Below are positions 15,555-27,100 of a DNA stretch of 64,000 bases, one piece after another; position 1 is the stretch's first letter; each line of letters opens with the position of its first letter. This stretch comes from Mastigamoeba balamuthi (Eukaryota > Evosea > Mastigamoebida > Mastigamoebidae), in contig CACRSC010000031.1 in the NCBI GenBank assembly GCA_902651635.1, positions 957,389 to 1,021,388 on the forward strand. Reading direction: 5' to 3'. The position numbers were made by a program, and so were the translations under genes. Below the pieces are notes generated by a model that saw only the letters and a program-made list of their open reading frames with translations, was not told where the DNA came from and searched no databases.

Positions 15555-15702
15555 TCCCGCAGCCCGGGTTCGATCCGGAGACCTCCAGCTTTTGACTCTG
15601 GCGCTCTACCGAAAGCTCCCTCGGGGCGCTGGGTGGCTCTTCGTGAGAAGAGTGTCTTTTTGGCGCCCCAAGGGATCTTGCTTCACACTGAGCTACTGCG
15701 GG
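15555..15702 (-). tRNA. tRNA-like gene with 70-nt hairpin insert in D loop
   Basis: On the minus strand the outer parts make a tRNA: acceptor CCCGCAG (15696-15702) pairs perfectly with CTGCGGG (15556-15562), discriminator A (15555) is followed at once by TTTTTT, a Pol III terminator. D-arm halves GCTCAGT and GGTAGAGC are split by about 70 nt forming a 17-position stem (AAGATCCCTTGGGGCGC with GCGCCCCGAGGGAGCTT) that encloses CTCTTC-TCAC-GAAGAG. The anticodon arm CCAGA-GTCAAAA-GCTGG would give anticodon CAA, and the T arm TCCGG-ATCGAAC-CCGGG lacks the usual TTC. CAA means Leu, but the variable loop AGGTC is short, unlike tRNA-Leu. It may be a tRNA with an ectopic intron, a tRNA-derived ncRNA or a pseudogene. 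Confidence 0.55.
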
Positions 15703-16177
15703 CAACGAAGTCTTGTACAGTTGATCCTTGAGAGGACGGCAAAAAAGGCCCGTTCACTCGCGCTTGTGGGTCGCGGAGCGCACTGGCCGAGACACCACGG
15801 CCGTGGTTAACTACCTCACACTAGGGGTCTCGCAGCTCGTTGATGGTTATTAGTTACCATGCTGGCGTGGTGTCCGGGCTGCGAGATACAATTGGTGGGG
15901 CTATTCATAGAAAGAGCGAATAACACCGCGCGCAAAACAATCGAATCTGATCGGTGACGGTGGCGCAGCCCGGGGTGTACGAGAAACAACACAATCGGAG
16001 CTATCTATTCGGTTTTCTCGATCGGCGTGGACGGCTTCGAGGGCTGCTTCACGTGTCTCGCATAAAATTGGCACATCTTGCAGCCACCACTCAGAACCTC
16101 CGCGTCCACCCACGCACCCTCGGGCTTCCGGTCCCTACGGGGCACTGTTAGAGGCAAACCTGGGGGCAAGGAGAGGC
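15703..16177. other. Non-coding, nested inverted repeats at 15790-15885
   Basis: No credible frame. It holds a perfect 12-bp palindrome CCACGGCCGTGG (15795-15806), GACACCAC (15791-15798) pairing with GTGGTGTC (15867-15874), and TCTCGCAGC (15827-15835) pairing with GCTGCGAGA (15877-15885). These are mutually exclusive in part, but suggest a folded RNA or a regulatory hairpin. I could not match it to a known RNA family. Confidence 0.35.
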
Positions 16178-17435
16178 TCACGATGTCACGAAAACCTCGA
16201 TCGACTTTGCTGTCCCCTTCCTCGCCTTGCTGACCGACACATCATCCATCGGGGCAAACGCTGGCTGCGACTCGTACAGGCGCAGGAGCTCGAGCGGGTG
16301 CGACTTGTGCAGCTCGACCGACGGGATCCAGCGCTCGCCCTCCTTGTCCCTCACCTGGACCTCGATCGAGCCGTCCAGAGCCCTCCTACAGCGCACCAGC
16401 TCCGCGTTGCGCAGCTTCGCCCTCTTCTCCGGTCGAGCCACAACCTGCCTGGGGCTCGCGGGCTTCCGGGCTCTGTGAGAACGAGGCGCAGCGCTGTGGA
16501 CTACGTGCCTCGTGTCTGGCGTTGCGCTTGGGCTGGGAGTCCTCCTCAGAGCTCGTGTCGCTGTCGCTCTCTGTGGCGCCCTGCGAGGCAGCTGCGGCTG
16601 CGGCCGCGGCAGGCGCCCTGTTGCGGGTCCCGTTGCACTTGCGCTTGTGCCAGCCGAACGCCCACGGCGACTTGAACATGCGCTTGGGGAACTGCGTGTC
16701 GCACATCTCGCAGTACCACGCGTCGGCCAGCCCGCCCCCTCCCTCCTTCTTCACCAGGATCAGCGACTTGGGCTTGCTCTGGGACAGCCCGATCTTGCCG
16801 ATCCCCTTGCGCCTCGCGCACCAGCGCTTGTGCGCCCCGCGTGAAGGGCCCGACCTGTTGGCCAGCCCGAGCTCCTTCCACGACCGCTTGCAGATCGGGC
16901 ACGCCGTCGTCAGCGGGGCGATAGCCTTCTTGGCCGCGCTCTTGTCGCTGTTCTTCTGGTTCTTCTTCTTGCTCTTCCTGCTCTCCTTTGGCTCGTCTGA
17001 CGCGCCCTCCATCTTGTCGTCGTCGTCACCCTCTCCGCTGTTATCGCTCTCCTCGGCCTCGTCATCTGGGTTGTCCTCCTTGGCCGGGCTCGTCTGGGTC
17101 TCGTCGCTGGGCTTCTCCTTGGCCGGGGTGTGATCCTCTTTTCCTGCACCACTGCCCTCGTGGCTGTCCCTACGGCCAGACCCCCTGCGCTGCTCTCTCT
17201 TCGCGATCGGCAGCGGGCTCCTCGGTGTGCCGTCGGCGGACAGCGGGTGGTCCGAGCGTGGCGCCGCCGCGTGCACGTCGGCCGAGGGCGCGGGGCTCTC
17301 CGTGGCGGCGGCGTCTGCGGCCTTGCGCTGGCACTCGGAGATGTGCTTCATCAGCTGCGAGAAGTCCGAGAAGCATGCCGCGCGACAGCACGGGCAGCTC
17401 GTGGCCGTGGGCTGCGCTGGCGGATCGGCAGACAT
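16178..17435 (-). CDS. Multi-zinc-finger nuclear protein
   Basis: Exons 16505..17435 and 16178..16470; 407 residues. Three C2H2/C2HC-type fingers: CPCCRAACFSDFSQLMKH (N-terminus), CPICKRSW followed by HKRWC, and CEMCDTQFPKRMF followed by HKRKC. Between the first and second lies a highly charged Ser/Glu/Lys region. The C-terminal exon carries a compact beta-rich segment (VRCRRALDGSIEVQV, ERWIPSVELHKSHPLE) that looks like a small SH3-like chromatin reader, though this is inference. The acceptor was placed at CACAGAG because only that choice joins the frames. A nuclear DNA- or histone-binding role is likely; the target is unknown. Confidence 0.65.
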
Positions 17436-17548
17436 CGCGTGGCGGACGGGCGCCCGTTCGATCACACGACCGTTTTGTTGGTAAAATGCTCTGCACACTC
17501 GAAATCTATCTTTGGAGCTCACGGCGAAAAATCTCCCTGGCCAGCCAA

Positions 17549-18521
17549 CTAACTCTGCGGGGTCAGTGGGACGACCCAGACCGACTGGACGCCATCCTCC
17601 TCGCAGGCCCGTCTCGCCTCCCAGGCCACCTGGCCGAAACACCACATGCACAGCGACACACAGCACAGCACGGTGACCGCCGGCGCCCTTGCCGCTGAGA
17701 GGGATCCCACAGCAGCCGCTACAAACAGAGCCGCCTGGCTCCGAAGTACGCGGGCGACGCATCGACCGCGACCGGCAATTTGGTCGCGCCTCTGCGACAG
17801 CGCGGAGGCCACCCACGAGCAGCCGCAGCACGCGAGGGCCATCCACGGCATCGAGCTCATGCTGCCCGCGGACCACAGGATCGCAGCGCCCCAGAGGCAC
17901 GACAGGCGGACAGCCGAGGCGGGGGCAATGGCCGCCCAGTCCTCCTCGACGACGGCGTGCAGGAGGGCGTACAGCGCCCGGCAGACAACAGCGGCCCGAA
18001 CGGCAGCCCCGCAGGACACAGGGGCGATCGGCAGGGGCTGGGACCACACCCGCGGGCACGCGGCGGTGACCGAGAGCACAAGGGCGTAGAGCAGGTGGAG
18101 CGGCCGCCTCGCGACGAGCTGGAGGGACCACAGGGACAGCTGCGGGACCACGACGGAGACCCAGCAGTGGGCGCTGGCGGTGCACGACACGACAGGGATC
18201 CCCAGGAGCGTGAGCCCCGCGACCTCTGTGCTGTGCGACAAGACGCCCACCCGCCTGCTGGTGGCCATCCGCAACGCGCGGGCTGCCCAGGGCAGTGAGT
18301 GCTTCTCGCCCGCTGGCAGGCGCACCCTGGGAGAGGGCGAGTCTGCGGGCTCCGAGGGAGCAGAAGAAGAGGACGGCAGCGGCCCCTCCGAACGCTCTGC
18401 CGCAGAGGTCCGAGCGCAGCTCCAAGGACGGGTATGCCAGGGCAGCGCACAGGAGCGAGGCGCACGCCAGAGCCAGCTGCGCGGAGAAGAAGACGCTCGG
18501 GGATGTTTTCACTGCTGCCAT
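17549..18521 (-). CDS. Polytopic membrane protein, unknown
   Basis: Exons 18326..18521 and 17549..18282; 309 residues. Several hydrophobic stretches rich in Ala, Val, Cys and Trp (for example FFSAQLALACASLLCAAL, VAGLTLLGIPVVSC, LHLLYALVLSVTAAC, ACCGCSWVASAL, AALFVAAAVGSLS, TVLCCVSLCMWCFG) suggest six to eight membrane spans. No family was recognised. The stop lies only about 110 bp from the start of the neighbouring zinc-finger gene on the same strand; on the other side it is divergent from the I-BAR-like gene, 290 bp away. Confidence 0.6.
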
Positions 18522-18813
18522 GTCAGCTCAGCCGCAGCAGGCAAAGAGAACAGCCGTTCTCGTCGGTCTTGATTTGTTGTGAGATGTCCCGCAAAATCTG
18601 TGTGCCGCCTCCTCTACGAGACTCTTGGCGAGGGTACGCCACGCCCTCCTGGATCTCGCGCATCCAGTCATCTGGACCTCCCGGAGGGGCGAATTATCTG
18701 GGAGGACACGTCACCTGCGATCCGACTGTTCTTTTTCAGTTTTCTTGCAACAGGCGCCTTTTTGCCGGCACGGCCCGCGAGTGTTCCGACGCGCACGGCA
18801 AGCGGCAGGGGAA

Positions 18814-20651
18814 ATGAGGACTCCTCAAGAGGACAACGAGATCGCGTCGCTGGTGCAGAGCATCCTCGTCGTGCGCCGCCCCATTCCCTCTGCTGTCACC
18901 GCCCTCCCCATTATTTCGTGTTTTGTTGAACTCGACGAGAGACTACACGCCCCACCGGACTTACACCCGCACACAGAACACCAAGAACAACTCCAAGAGG
19001 ATGGCCGAGGTCGTCGCAGTCGCAGAGAAATACGCCCGAGCGCAACTCGGTGAGTCGCAGTCCTCAGCTCTGCCGTCGTGGCGTGCAGCGGTCTGAATGT
19101 GGCGAGTACAGTTGTCTCGCAGCTGGGGATCAGGCTGGCCAACGTCATCCGGCAGGTTGCCGCGAACCAGGGTCACCTCGACATCGGTCCGCTCGCCGAC
19201 GCCGCCCGCCAGCGGCTTTTGATTTCGTTTTGCGCATTTTGATGGGGAAAACTGTGCAAACCGCCAGAAAAGGGACTGTTGAACGTGGCCGGGGTCTTCT
19301 TCGAGATGGAGCGCAGCAGGGAGGACTGGGTTCGGTCACTCAGCCCCGCAAAAACTCACTGAGACGACAGGCCAGGGCGACGCTGTCCTCTTTCGCCGAC
19401 CAGGTCAAAGATCTCATTGCTGTCGAGAGAGAGCATCTACCCGTGCGCGAGTACACCCAGGGGATTCGTCGGGCCTCAAACGGTTTGCAGGAGTACGCCC
19501 GGCAAGTCCAGAAGCAAAGAAGAAAGGCGGATCAGGCAGTGAGCGTGGCGGAAGAGGCGGCCCAGGCAGCGGCGGTCACGAAGCCAGAGTCATTACAGGA
19601 CGCCCTGCGCGCAGTGGAAAGTGCGGTGGCCGAGGCCCAGGGGATCAGGCTCGACCAGCTCCGCAGGACTGTACTTCTCGAACGCAAGATGTACTGCAGC
19701 TTCGTGGGCTCGTTCACGGACTCGTTCAGGGCGTTGGACTCGAATTGCGACATCACACTCGTGCAAGTCAGGGCTTGCACTACGGCACTGGAGCAGCTAT
19801 GCAGAACGGCAGACAAGGTGCCTGAGGATATGGACAGGTTCGCGGCACAGCGCAAGAGGACACTTCTGAAAATGGAGGACCACGCCCAAGTCTGGAAGGA
19901 AGCTGCAACGTCCGCTGGAATAACCCCCGGAGATCTCACCGACCCGGAGAAGGCGCAAGCGGCCCTCGCGGTTGTCGAGAGAGCTTCCATTCAGAGTGGC
20001 GTCATACCTCCGTGGTCGGTGGATGCTTTGGCCAAATCGCTATCCAAGAGCGGGAACGAGAACGGACACAACCCTCACAAGTCGAAGGGAGCAGAGAGCC
20101 CAATTGACAGGGCCCCAGCGGAGCGCAAGGAAGTGTGTGCAACCTCTCCTCTGAGGAGTGCCGAGTCTCGCGCTTCGCACGGCTCAGGCACAACACGGCC
20201 TCCATTGGACTCGATCGATGCTGGACACAAGAACAGTTCGGCACCCCAAGAACGGACCACCCAGAAGAGTCCACTACCGTGGAAGAGAACCCGAGACCAA
20301 GGGACACCTACAAAAGGAGATCCGGATTCAAGCCCCGAGATCCCGAGACAGGACACCAGGGACAAGTTCCGTATGCCAGTTGCAGAGTCACTCCGGGTTG
20401 GACTCTTTATGACCCGGAAGCAAGCAAAGCCGAGAATATCGCTCCCGCCCCAGCAAAGCCTGGCCAGGAAACGCCTCACGGTGATCCAGGCGAAGACACT
20501 GAGGCCACAGAGACCACTCCCAGCTCCACCAGCCCCCGAAAGGCCACTCCCGGTCCTGCCCTTGCCCTCTTGTACGAGGCGCGTACCAGAGAAGCCCCTT
20601 CCCCCGCCGCCGCCGTACGCCAGAAGCACACCGTCGCAAAGCAGACGGTAA
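18814..20651 (+). CDS. I-BAR/BAR-like membrane-bending protein, copy A
   Basis: Six exons: 18814..18870, 18977..19049, 19112..19186, 19268..19329, 19371..19442, 19491..20651; 499 residues. Residues 1 to about 290 form one long helical domain (NSKRMAEVVAVAEKYARAQL, VKDLIAVEREHLP, EYARQVQKQRRKADQAV, LERKMYCSFVGSFTDSF) that resembles the IMD/I-BAR group, where an E-R-x-x-Y-C-x-F helix is typical. The tail is disordered and ends with SH3-type proline motifs (RPLPAPPAPERPLPVLP, EKPLPPPPP). Such proteins curve the plasma membrane and recruit actin regulators. Every exon boundary and phase matches copy B downstream. Confidence 0.75.
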
Positions 20652-20987
20652 CCGAGACCCGATAATCCCCGATAGGAATATCTTCACAAAAGTTGCAACC
20701 CGTGTTGATATCGGCCTTATTCCTGTCAGTTTTTGTGCAGATCCAATCCACTGTAACTCCAGGCGACGTATGCCCAAACGCTGTCTCGAAATAACTTAAG
20801 CTTCATGGTCTCACACAGCGGCGGTCCACGCGCTGGGGACATGAAGGGTCAGGAGAGTGAAACTTCAAACCCAAGGGGAAAACTGCGTCACCCAAAGTTT
20901 GTTTATCTGAATCTGTGTTTTTCTGTTGCTTCGTCGGGGTGTGGTGTGCGCACGCCGAACTGTCAAGCGCAGGAGCTGCTACCGGAG

Positions 20988-22927
20988 ATGAGGTCCCTGC
21001 TGGAGGAAACCGAGATCGCGTCTCTGACGCAGAGCATCCTCGTCGTGCGCCCCCCGCCATCCCGCCACGAAACACTTTCATTTCTCCCCAATTCTTTGAA
21101 CCGACGCGCACGTTAGTTTCACGGTTTTGTTGGGGCGCCGTTGGGTGTTCTGTCCCGAAGGAGCTACCGGGAGGCAAGCCCGCTGCCGTCTCATACTGAC
21201 ACGCGTGCGCAGAACATGAAGAACAACTCGAAACGGATGGCGGAGGTCGTCGCGGCCGCAGAGAAATACGCGCGGGCGCAACTCAGTGAGTCACCCGCTA
21301 TTTCCACGTTCGCTGAGCGACGTCTTCCCGCAGTTGTCTCGCAGCTGGGGTTCAAGCTCGCCAACCTCATCCGGCAGGTAGCCGCCAACCAGAGCCACGT
21401 CGACATCGGTTCGCTTGCAGCCCGTTTGGCGCGTCCGTGCGGGCCGTCTCTGATGTCTGCTGGCGCCTACAGAGAAGGGGCTGCTCAACGTCGCGGGGGT
21501 CGTCTTCGAGATGGAGCGCAGCAAGGAGGACTGGGTTCGCCTCCTCAGCCCCCTCAGTCCAACTGAGTACTCCCGCAGGCGAGGACGACCCTGTCCTCTT
21601 TCGTCGTTCAGGTGAAGGACCTCGTCAACGCCGAGAGGGAGCAGCTCCCCGTACGATATACCCTTCTGGTGTATCTCGTGGGACAGATCTCATCTCAGTC
21701 TTTCAGGAGTTCGCCCGCCAGCTCCAGAAGCAAAAGCGCAAGGCCGAGCACAAGGTGCACAAGGCCGAGGAGGCCGCCCGTGTGGCCACGGGCAAGAAGA
21801 AGCCCGAGGTTCTGCAGGAGGCGCTGTTTGGGGTGAGCAGCGCGATGACCGAGGCCCAGAACCTGTCGTTCGACCAGCTGCGCCTGGCTGTCCTCGTCGA
21901 GCGCAAGAAGTACTGCGGCTTTGTGGGCGCGTTCACCGAGTCGTTCAGGGCGCTGGACTCGAACTGCGACATCACGCTCGCGCAGGTCAGGGCCTGCACG
22001 ATGTCGCTGGAGCAGCTCTGCAAGACCGTGAACAAGGTCCCCGACGACATGGAGAAGTTCGTGACGCAGCGCAAGAGGACCCTCCTGAACATCAGGGACC
22101 ACGCCGAGGTCTGGCGCACTGTGGCCCACGACGAGGGGATCACCCTCGAGGACCTAAGCGATCCGGAAAGGGCGCGCAGAGCGCTTGTGACCGTCGAGAA
22201 CGCGGCCATCAGGCGCTGTGTCATCCCCCCGTGGTCTGTCGAGGCCCTGGCGAAGTCACTCTCGCCCAACGGATACTGCCCGACCGAGTCCTCCGAGTCG
22301 TCGATGCTGTCGTCGGAGGAGAGCCAGCGTGACTCGCATCTCGGGCCGAGGACACTCACGGACTCTCTCGGCGCCATAACACCCGAGTACGCGGCTCTGG
22401 AGATACCTCAAACCCCGCTGCCCAAGTTGTCCGAGGGCGAAGGGGAAGTTCAGGAGGTCTCGTCGCCGAAGGGAATCTCGGAGGCGCCCGCGGCTCACGC
22501 ACACGAGGAAGGTGTGGCATGTGCTCCCGAGGCAACGCTGCCCGAGGTCGCACCCCAGGCTGTCTTCGTGCAGGAGTACACACGTAATCAGCCAGCGCCT
22601 GGGGAGGAGGGGCCCTCCAAGAACGACGCCGAGGTCCCAGAGTCGTTGCCGGCTACGGGAGACGCGGTGCTGGAGGAGAAAGATCTAGCAGGACCGGATT
22701 GTGCGCCAGAAGAGGCGCTCGATATGCGGTTCCGGATGCTGCAGAGACAACCAAAGGCGAGGATCTCGCTGCCACCCCAGCAACGCAAGAGGCGCCACAC
22801 GCTGCTGAAGCAGAAGTTGGCAGCCAAGCCTCTGCCCATTCCCCCGCCTCCAGAGAAGCCACTACCCGTCCCGCCCCCCGACGACGCCGGCCAAGACCCC
22901 AACCAGACCACAGGAGACGCACTCTGA
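20988..22927 (+). CDS. I-BAR/BAR-like membrane-bending protein, copy B
   Basis: Six exons: 20988..21044, 21213..21285, 21334..21408, 21473..21534, 21579..21650, 21707..22927; 519 residues. Same domain plan as copy A: helical BAR-type region (NSKRMAEVVAAAEKYARAQL, LVERKKYCGFVGAFTESF), disordered acidic middle, and Pro-rich end (KPLPIPPPPEKPLPVPPP). First five exons have the same lengths as copy A (57, 73, 75, 62, 72 nt), so this is a tandem duplication made after the introns arose. The donor of exon 4 is GTTCGC directly after the Trp codon of KEDW, which resolves an apparent frame change. Likely actin-cortex role, inferred. Confidence 0.76.
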
Positions 22928-23109
22928 GGTGAGTGTGTCACACCAGCGGCACCAGAGAAACGAGAGGAGAGAATGAAGTTATGAATTATCGGAATGACCA
23001 CAGGGACACCAGCGCAAACCCCCAAAACAACACAGTTCTGGGTTCGAGCACAGAATCTGGCCAGATTTTCTGATGAGGTCATCACACGCGCACGAAAGAT
23101 CTGTTCATC

Positions 23110-23905
23110 ATGGAGGCACAGGGGCAGCGCGGGCGTGGTGGCAGGGGCCGCCGCGGCGGGCCGTCGGGCCGCGGGGGCCGCGGGGGTCGCGGGGGCCGAG
23201 GGGGCCACCAGGCGGACCGCGGCGAGAACCAGAGCCTGGCGACGCGGCACAAGGTCTGCCTCAAGTGCCGCAAGCCCGGCCACACGCTCGCCGAGTGCAC
23301 AGAGAACGCCGGCGACGTCAGCGTCTGCTACAACTGCGGCGACCCGACGCACTCGCTCAAGGACTGCCCGGTCCCGCGCACCGGTGCCCGTCCCTCCCCC
23401 CGCCTGCTCCGCTGTCGCCGCGTCTCTGACGTCTGAGACGGTGGGCTGCTCTCAGGCTCGCTGAAGTTTGTCAAGTGCTTCGTGTGCGGCGAGGTCGGGC
23501 ACCTGTCGTCTGCGTGCGAGAAGAACCCCAAGGGCATCTACCCCAAGGGCGGGTGCTGCAGAGTACGCGTCCTCCCCGTCCCTCTCCCGGGTGGCACTGA
23601 CGGCAGCGCCCTGGCAGATGTGCGGTAGCGTGTACCACCTCAAGGCAGACTGCCCCGTGAAGAACAAGGGCGCCGCCGCGGCGCCGTGCGGCCTGCTGCG
23701 CACGAGGGAGCAGCAGAAGACCATGAGCGCCGACGCCGACGACACGTACGAGGCGCCCGACGAGGCCGAGGAGCGCCGCTCGCAGCCGGCCGCCGCCGAG
23801 GGCTTCAAGAGGCCCGCCCCCGCAGGCGCGGGCAGCGACGCGAGCGCGGGTGCGGGTGTGGCCCCGGCCCAGAAGCGCCAGCGCAAGGTCGTGCTGTTCA
23901 AGTGA
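23110..23905 (+). CDS. ZCCHC9: ZCCHC9-like CCHC zinc-knuckle RNA-binding protein
   Basis: Exons 23110..23383, 23456..23562, 23618..23905; 222 residues. An RGG-rich N-terminus precedes four CCHC knuckles: CLKCRKPGHTLAEC, CYNCGDPTHSLKDC, CFVCGEVGHLSSAC and CRMCGSVYHLKADC. The linker NPKGIYPKGGC between knuckles three and four is diagnostic of ZCCHC9, a nucleolar protein linked to RNA exosome-dependent processing. C-terminus ends in a basic patch (QKRQRKVVLFK). Upstream lies CCAGATTTTCTGATG, a copy of the GATTTT-type element found before many genes here. Confidence 0.92.
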
Positions 23906-24146
23906 GGGGGCCCGCTGCTCTGCAGGGCCCAGTGAGAGAAAAGCGGAATTGCCACTGGGCTCGTCACACACGCGCCGGCTCTGTGCACGAAATGAAGGCA
24001 GTTTGAGCGTACTGTGGTGCTTTCTCGCTGTGTCCGCCGTCGCTGGGCGGCTGCGCGCGGGTCGTAGGGCGGGCGGTGCGCAACGTCAAACAGGAAATAT
24101 CGGGCGAAGAATCTTCTGAGAACACTTTCGACAACACAGAGCACCG

Positions 24147-27100
24147 ATGGTACGGCAGCAACGCCCCTTTCCAAAGCCCACCCTCCCCCGCTAGCTCCCC
24201 CTTCAATGTGCCCCCCACCCGCGTGCGCCGGTGCCGTGCCGCGCGATGCTCACGGTGGCGTGTTTGCTGCGGCTGCAGAGCACCGCCGCCACGCCAGCCA
24301 AGAGCGGCTCCGCGCTGCCCGTCAGCGAGGAGGAGCAGACCAAGCTGCTCGAGACGGCCAAGGCCCAGATCAAGGTCGAGGCGTTCTACATGAAGCGCAA
24401 CCTCGTCCGTCGCCGCCCTCCCCCTCGGCCCAGCCCAGCCCACACCGCCTGGGCTGCCCTTTTTCCGCCTGTTTTGCGACGGTGTTGGGGTTGACTTCTG
24501 ATGCGCCCGTTGCGTGGGGGTGGTGGGGGCTGTGGGGGGTGCGGGCACACACCAGGACGGCGGCAAGCTGCTCGACGCGCTCAAGAACGCGTCCAACATG
24601 GTCAGCGAGCTCCGCACCTCGCTCCTCAGCCCCAAGAACTACTTTGCGCTCTGTACGCCCTCTTCGCTGAAGAAGAAGTGTTGTCTGCTTTGCTTTGCTT
24701 TGCTTGCTCACACTGGGGGGGCCTGTGCAGACATGGTGGCGTTTGACGAGCTCAAGCACCTTGAGTCGGTCCTGTACGAGGACCGCGAGAAGTTCGGCAA
24801 GAAGATCTCGGAGCTGTACGAGCTCGTCCAGTACGCCGGCAACATCCTCCCGAGGCTCTACCTCCTCATCACCGTCAGTTCCAACTCTCCCCTCCCCTCT
24901 CCGCTCTGCCCCACACTGCCTCCCTGTCACTGTCCTGTCACCTCACGCGCCTCTCCTCTTTCCCCCCTGCTCCTCGCACAGGTCGGGTCGGTGTACATCA
25001 AGACGAAGGAGGCGCCGGCCAAGGACGTGCTGCGCGACCTGGTGGAGATGTGCCGCGGCGTGCAGCACCCGACGCGCGGGCTGTTCCTGCGCAACTACCT
25101 GTCGGAGATGGTCAAGGACAAGCTGCCCGACGTGGGCTGCGCGGCCGACGACGGCGACGTGGCCAACAGCGTCGACTTTGTGCTGGCCAACTTTGCCGAG
25201 ATGAACAAGCTGTGGGTCCGCCTGCACATGGGCCCCGCGCGCGAGCGCGAGAAGCGCGAGGGCGAGCGCCAGCAGCTGCGCATGCTCGTGGCCAAGAACC
25301 TGAGCAGGCTGAGCCAGCTCGAGGGCGTCGACGTGGCCATGTACCAGAAGACGGTCCTGCCGCGCGTGCTGGACCAGATCGTCGGCTGCCGCGACCGCCT
25401 GGCCCAGCAGTGCCTCATGGAGATTGTCATTCAGGTCTTCCCCGACGAGTTCCACCTGGCGACGCTCGACGTCTTCCTGGGCGCCTGCGCCAAGCTCCTG
25501 CCGCGCGTCGACGTCAAGAGCATCATCTGCAGCCTCATCGACCGCCTGTGGCGCTACGTCTCGTCGTCGCCGTCGGACAGCTCCTCGCGCTCTGTCGACA
25601 TGTTCCGCACCTTCAGCGCCGCCATCGAGGACATCGCCCGCGCCCGCCAGCAGCAGTCGGCCGACGGCCAGCTCGGCCGAGGCCCCCTCGTCGCCCTCTG
25701 NGTCGGACAGCTCCTCGCGCTCTGTCGACATGTTCCGCACCTTCAGCGCCGCCATCGAGGACATCGCCCGCGCCCGCCAGCAGCAGTCGGCCGACGGCCA
25801 GCTCGGCGAGGCCCCCTCGTCGCCCTCTGCCGGCGCCCCCGCGCAGGCGCCCGCCGCTGCCCCCTCGGCCGCGCAGGGCTCGGCGCTGCCCGTGCACGAC
25901 TACCTCGCCATGCAGGTGTCGCTGCTGTCGCTCTGCGTCAAGTGCTACCCGGAGAGGCGCGAGTACGTCGACGAGGTGCTGGCCAACTGCGTCTCGCAGG
26001 TCGCGGCCGCCGGGGCCGAGGGGGCCAAGACGTCGGCGGCGGTCCAGCAGATCGGGCTGCTGCTCCAGCAGCCGCTCGAGGCCTACGCGGACCCGCTCGA
26101 CGTGCTGTCGCTCAAGCACTACGCCGAGGTCGCGGCGCTGCTGGCCTACGACCGCCGCAAGGCGGCGCACCTGTCGCTCGTCCGCGCGACGCTCGAGCGC
26201 GGCGCCAGGATCACGAGCCCCGACGCCGTCTCGCGGCTGCTGTCGTTCGCGGCGACGCTGGTGCGCGACGAGCAGGACGCCACCGACGCCGAGGAGGTTG
26301 ACAAGGAGGACTTCGAGGCCGAGCAGGGCAGCTGCGCGGCGCTGATGCACCTGTTCGTCAACCCCGACCCCGAGGAGCTCTTCAACATGTTCGTCGTCGC
26401 GCGCAAGTTCTTCGGCACGGGCGGCAAGGACCGCATCAGGCACACGCTGCCCGCCGTCATCTTCGCCGTGTTGCGCCTGGCCCTGGCCCGCAGGGACAAC
26501 TTCCACAGCGAGGACGAGCGCAAGTTCGGCAACAAGATGCTGACGTTCGTCAACGAGACGATCAAGGCGCTGCAGGCCAAGGGCTTCTCCGAGCTCGCGC
26601 TGCGCCTGAACCTGCAGGCCGCGCAGGCCGCGTCGGCGACGGGCTTCGAGAGCCCCGCCTACGACTTTGTGAGCCAGGCGATGACCATCTACGAGGAGGA
26701 CATCGCGGGCAGCGCCGCGCAGTTCGCGGCCATCAACCTCGTCGTCGGCACGCTCTGCACGATGAAGTTCTCGGACCCCGAGAGCTACGAGAACCTCATC
26801 ACCAAGACGGCCAAGCACTCGACGCGCCTGATGCGCAAGAGCGACCAGTGCCGCGCGGTCTGCATGAGCTCGCACCTGTTCTGGCGCGAGGAGGGGCAGT
26901 ACCGCGACGGCAAGCGCGTGCTCGAGTGCCTGCAGAAGTCGCTCAAGATCGCCGACTCGTCGATGGACACGAGCACCAACCTGGTCCTCTTTGTCGAGAT
27001 CCTCAACCACTACATCTTCTACTTCGAGGCGCGCAACGAGGCCATCACCGTCAAGTACCTCAGCGGGCTGATCGCGCTCATCGTCTCGAACCTCGCCAGC

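Noticed and set aside
20940-21210. Separate small gene before I-BAR copy B
   Set aside because: The frame is explained by exon 1 of copy B and its intron; the remaining codons are intronic.
25572-25829. A true internal repeat in VPS35
   Set aside because: The N, the one-base difference and the lost frame all point to an assembly join.
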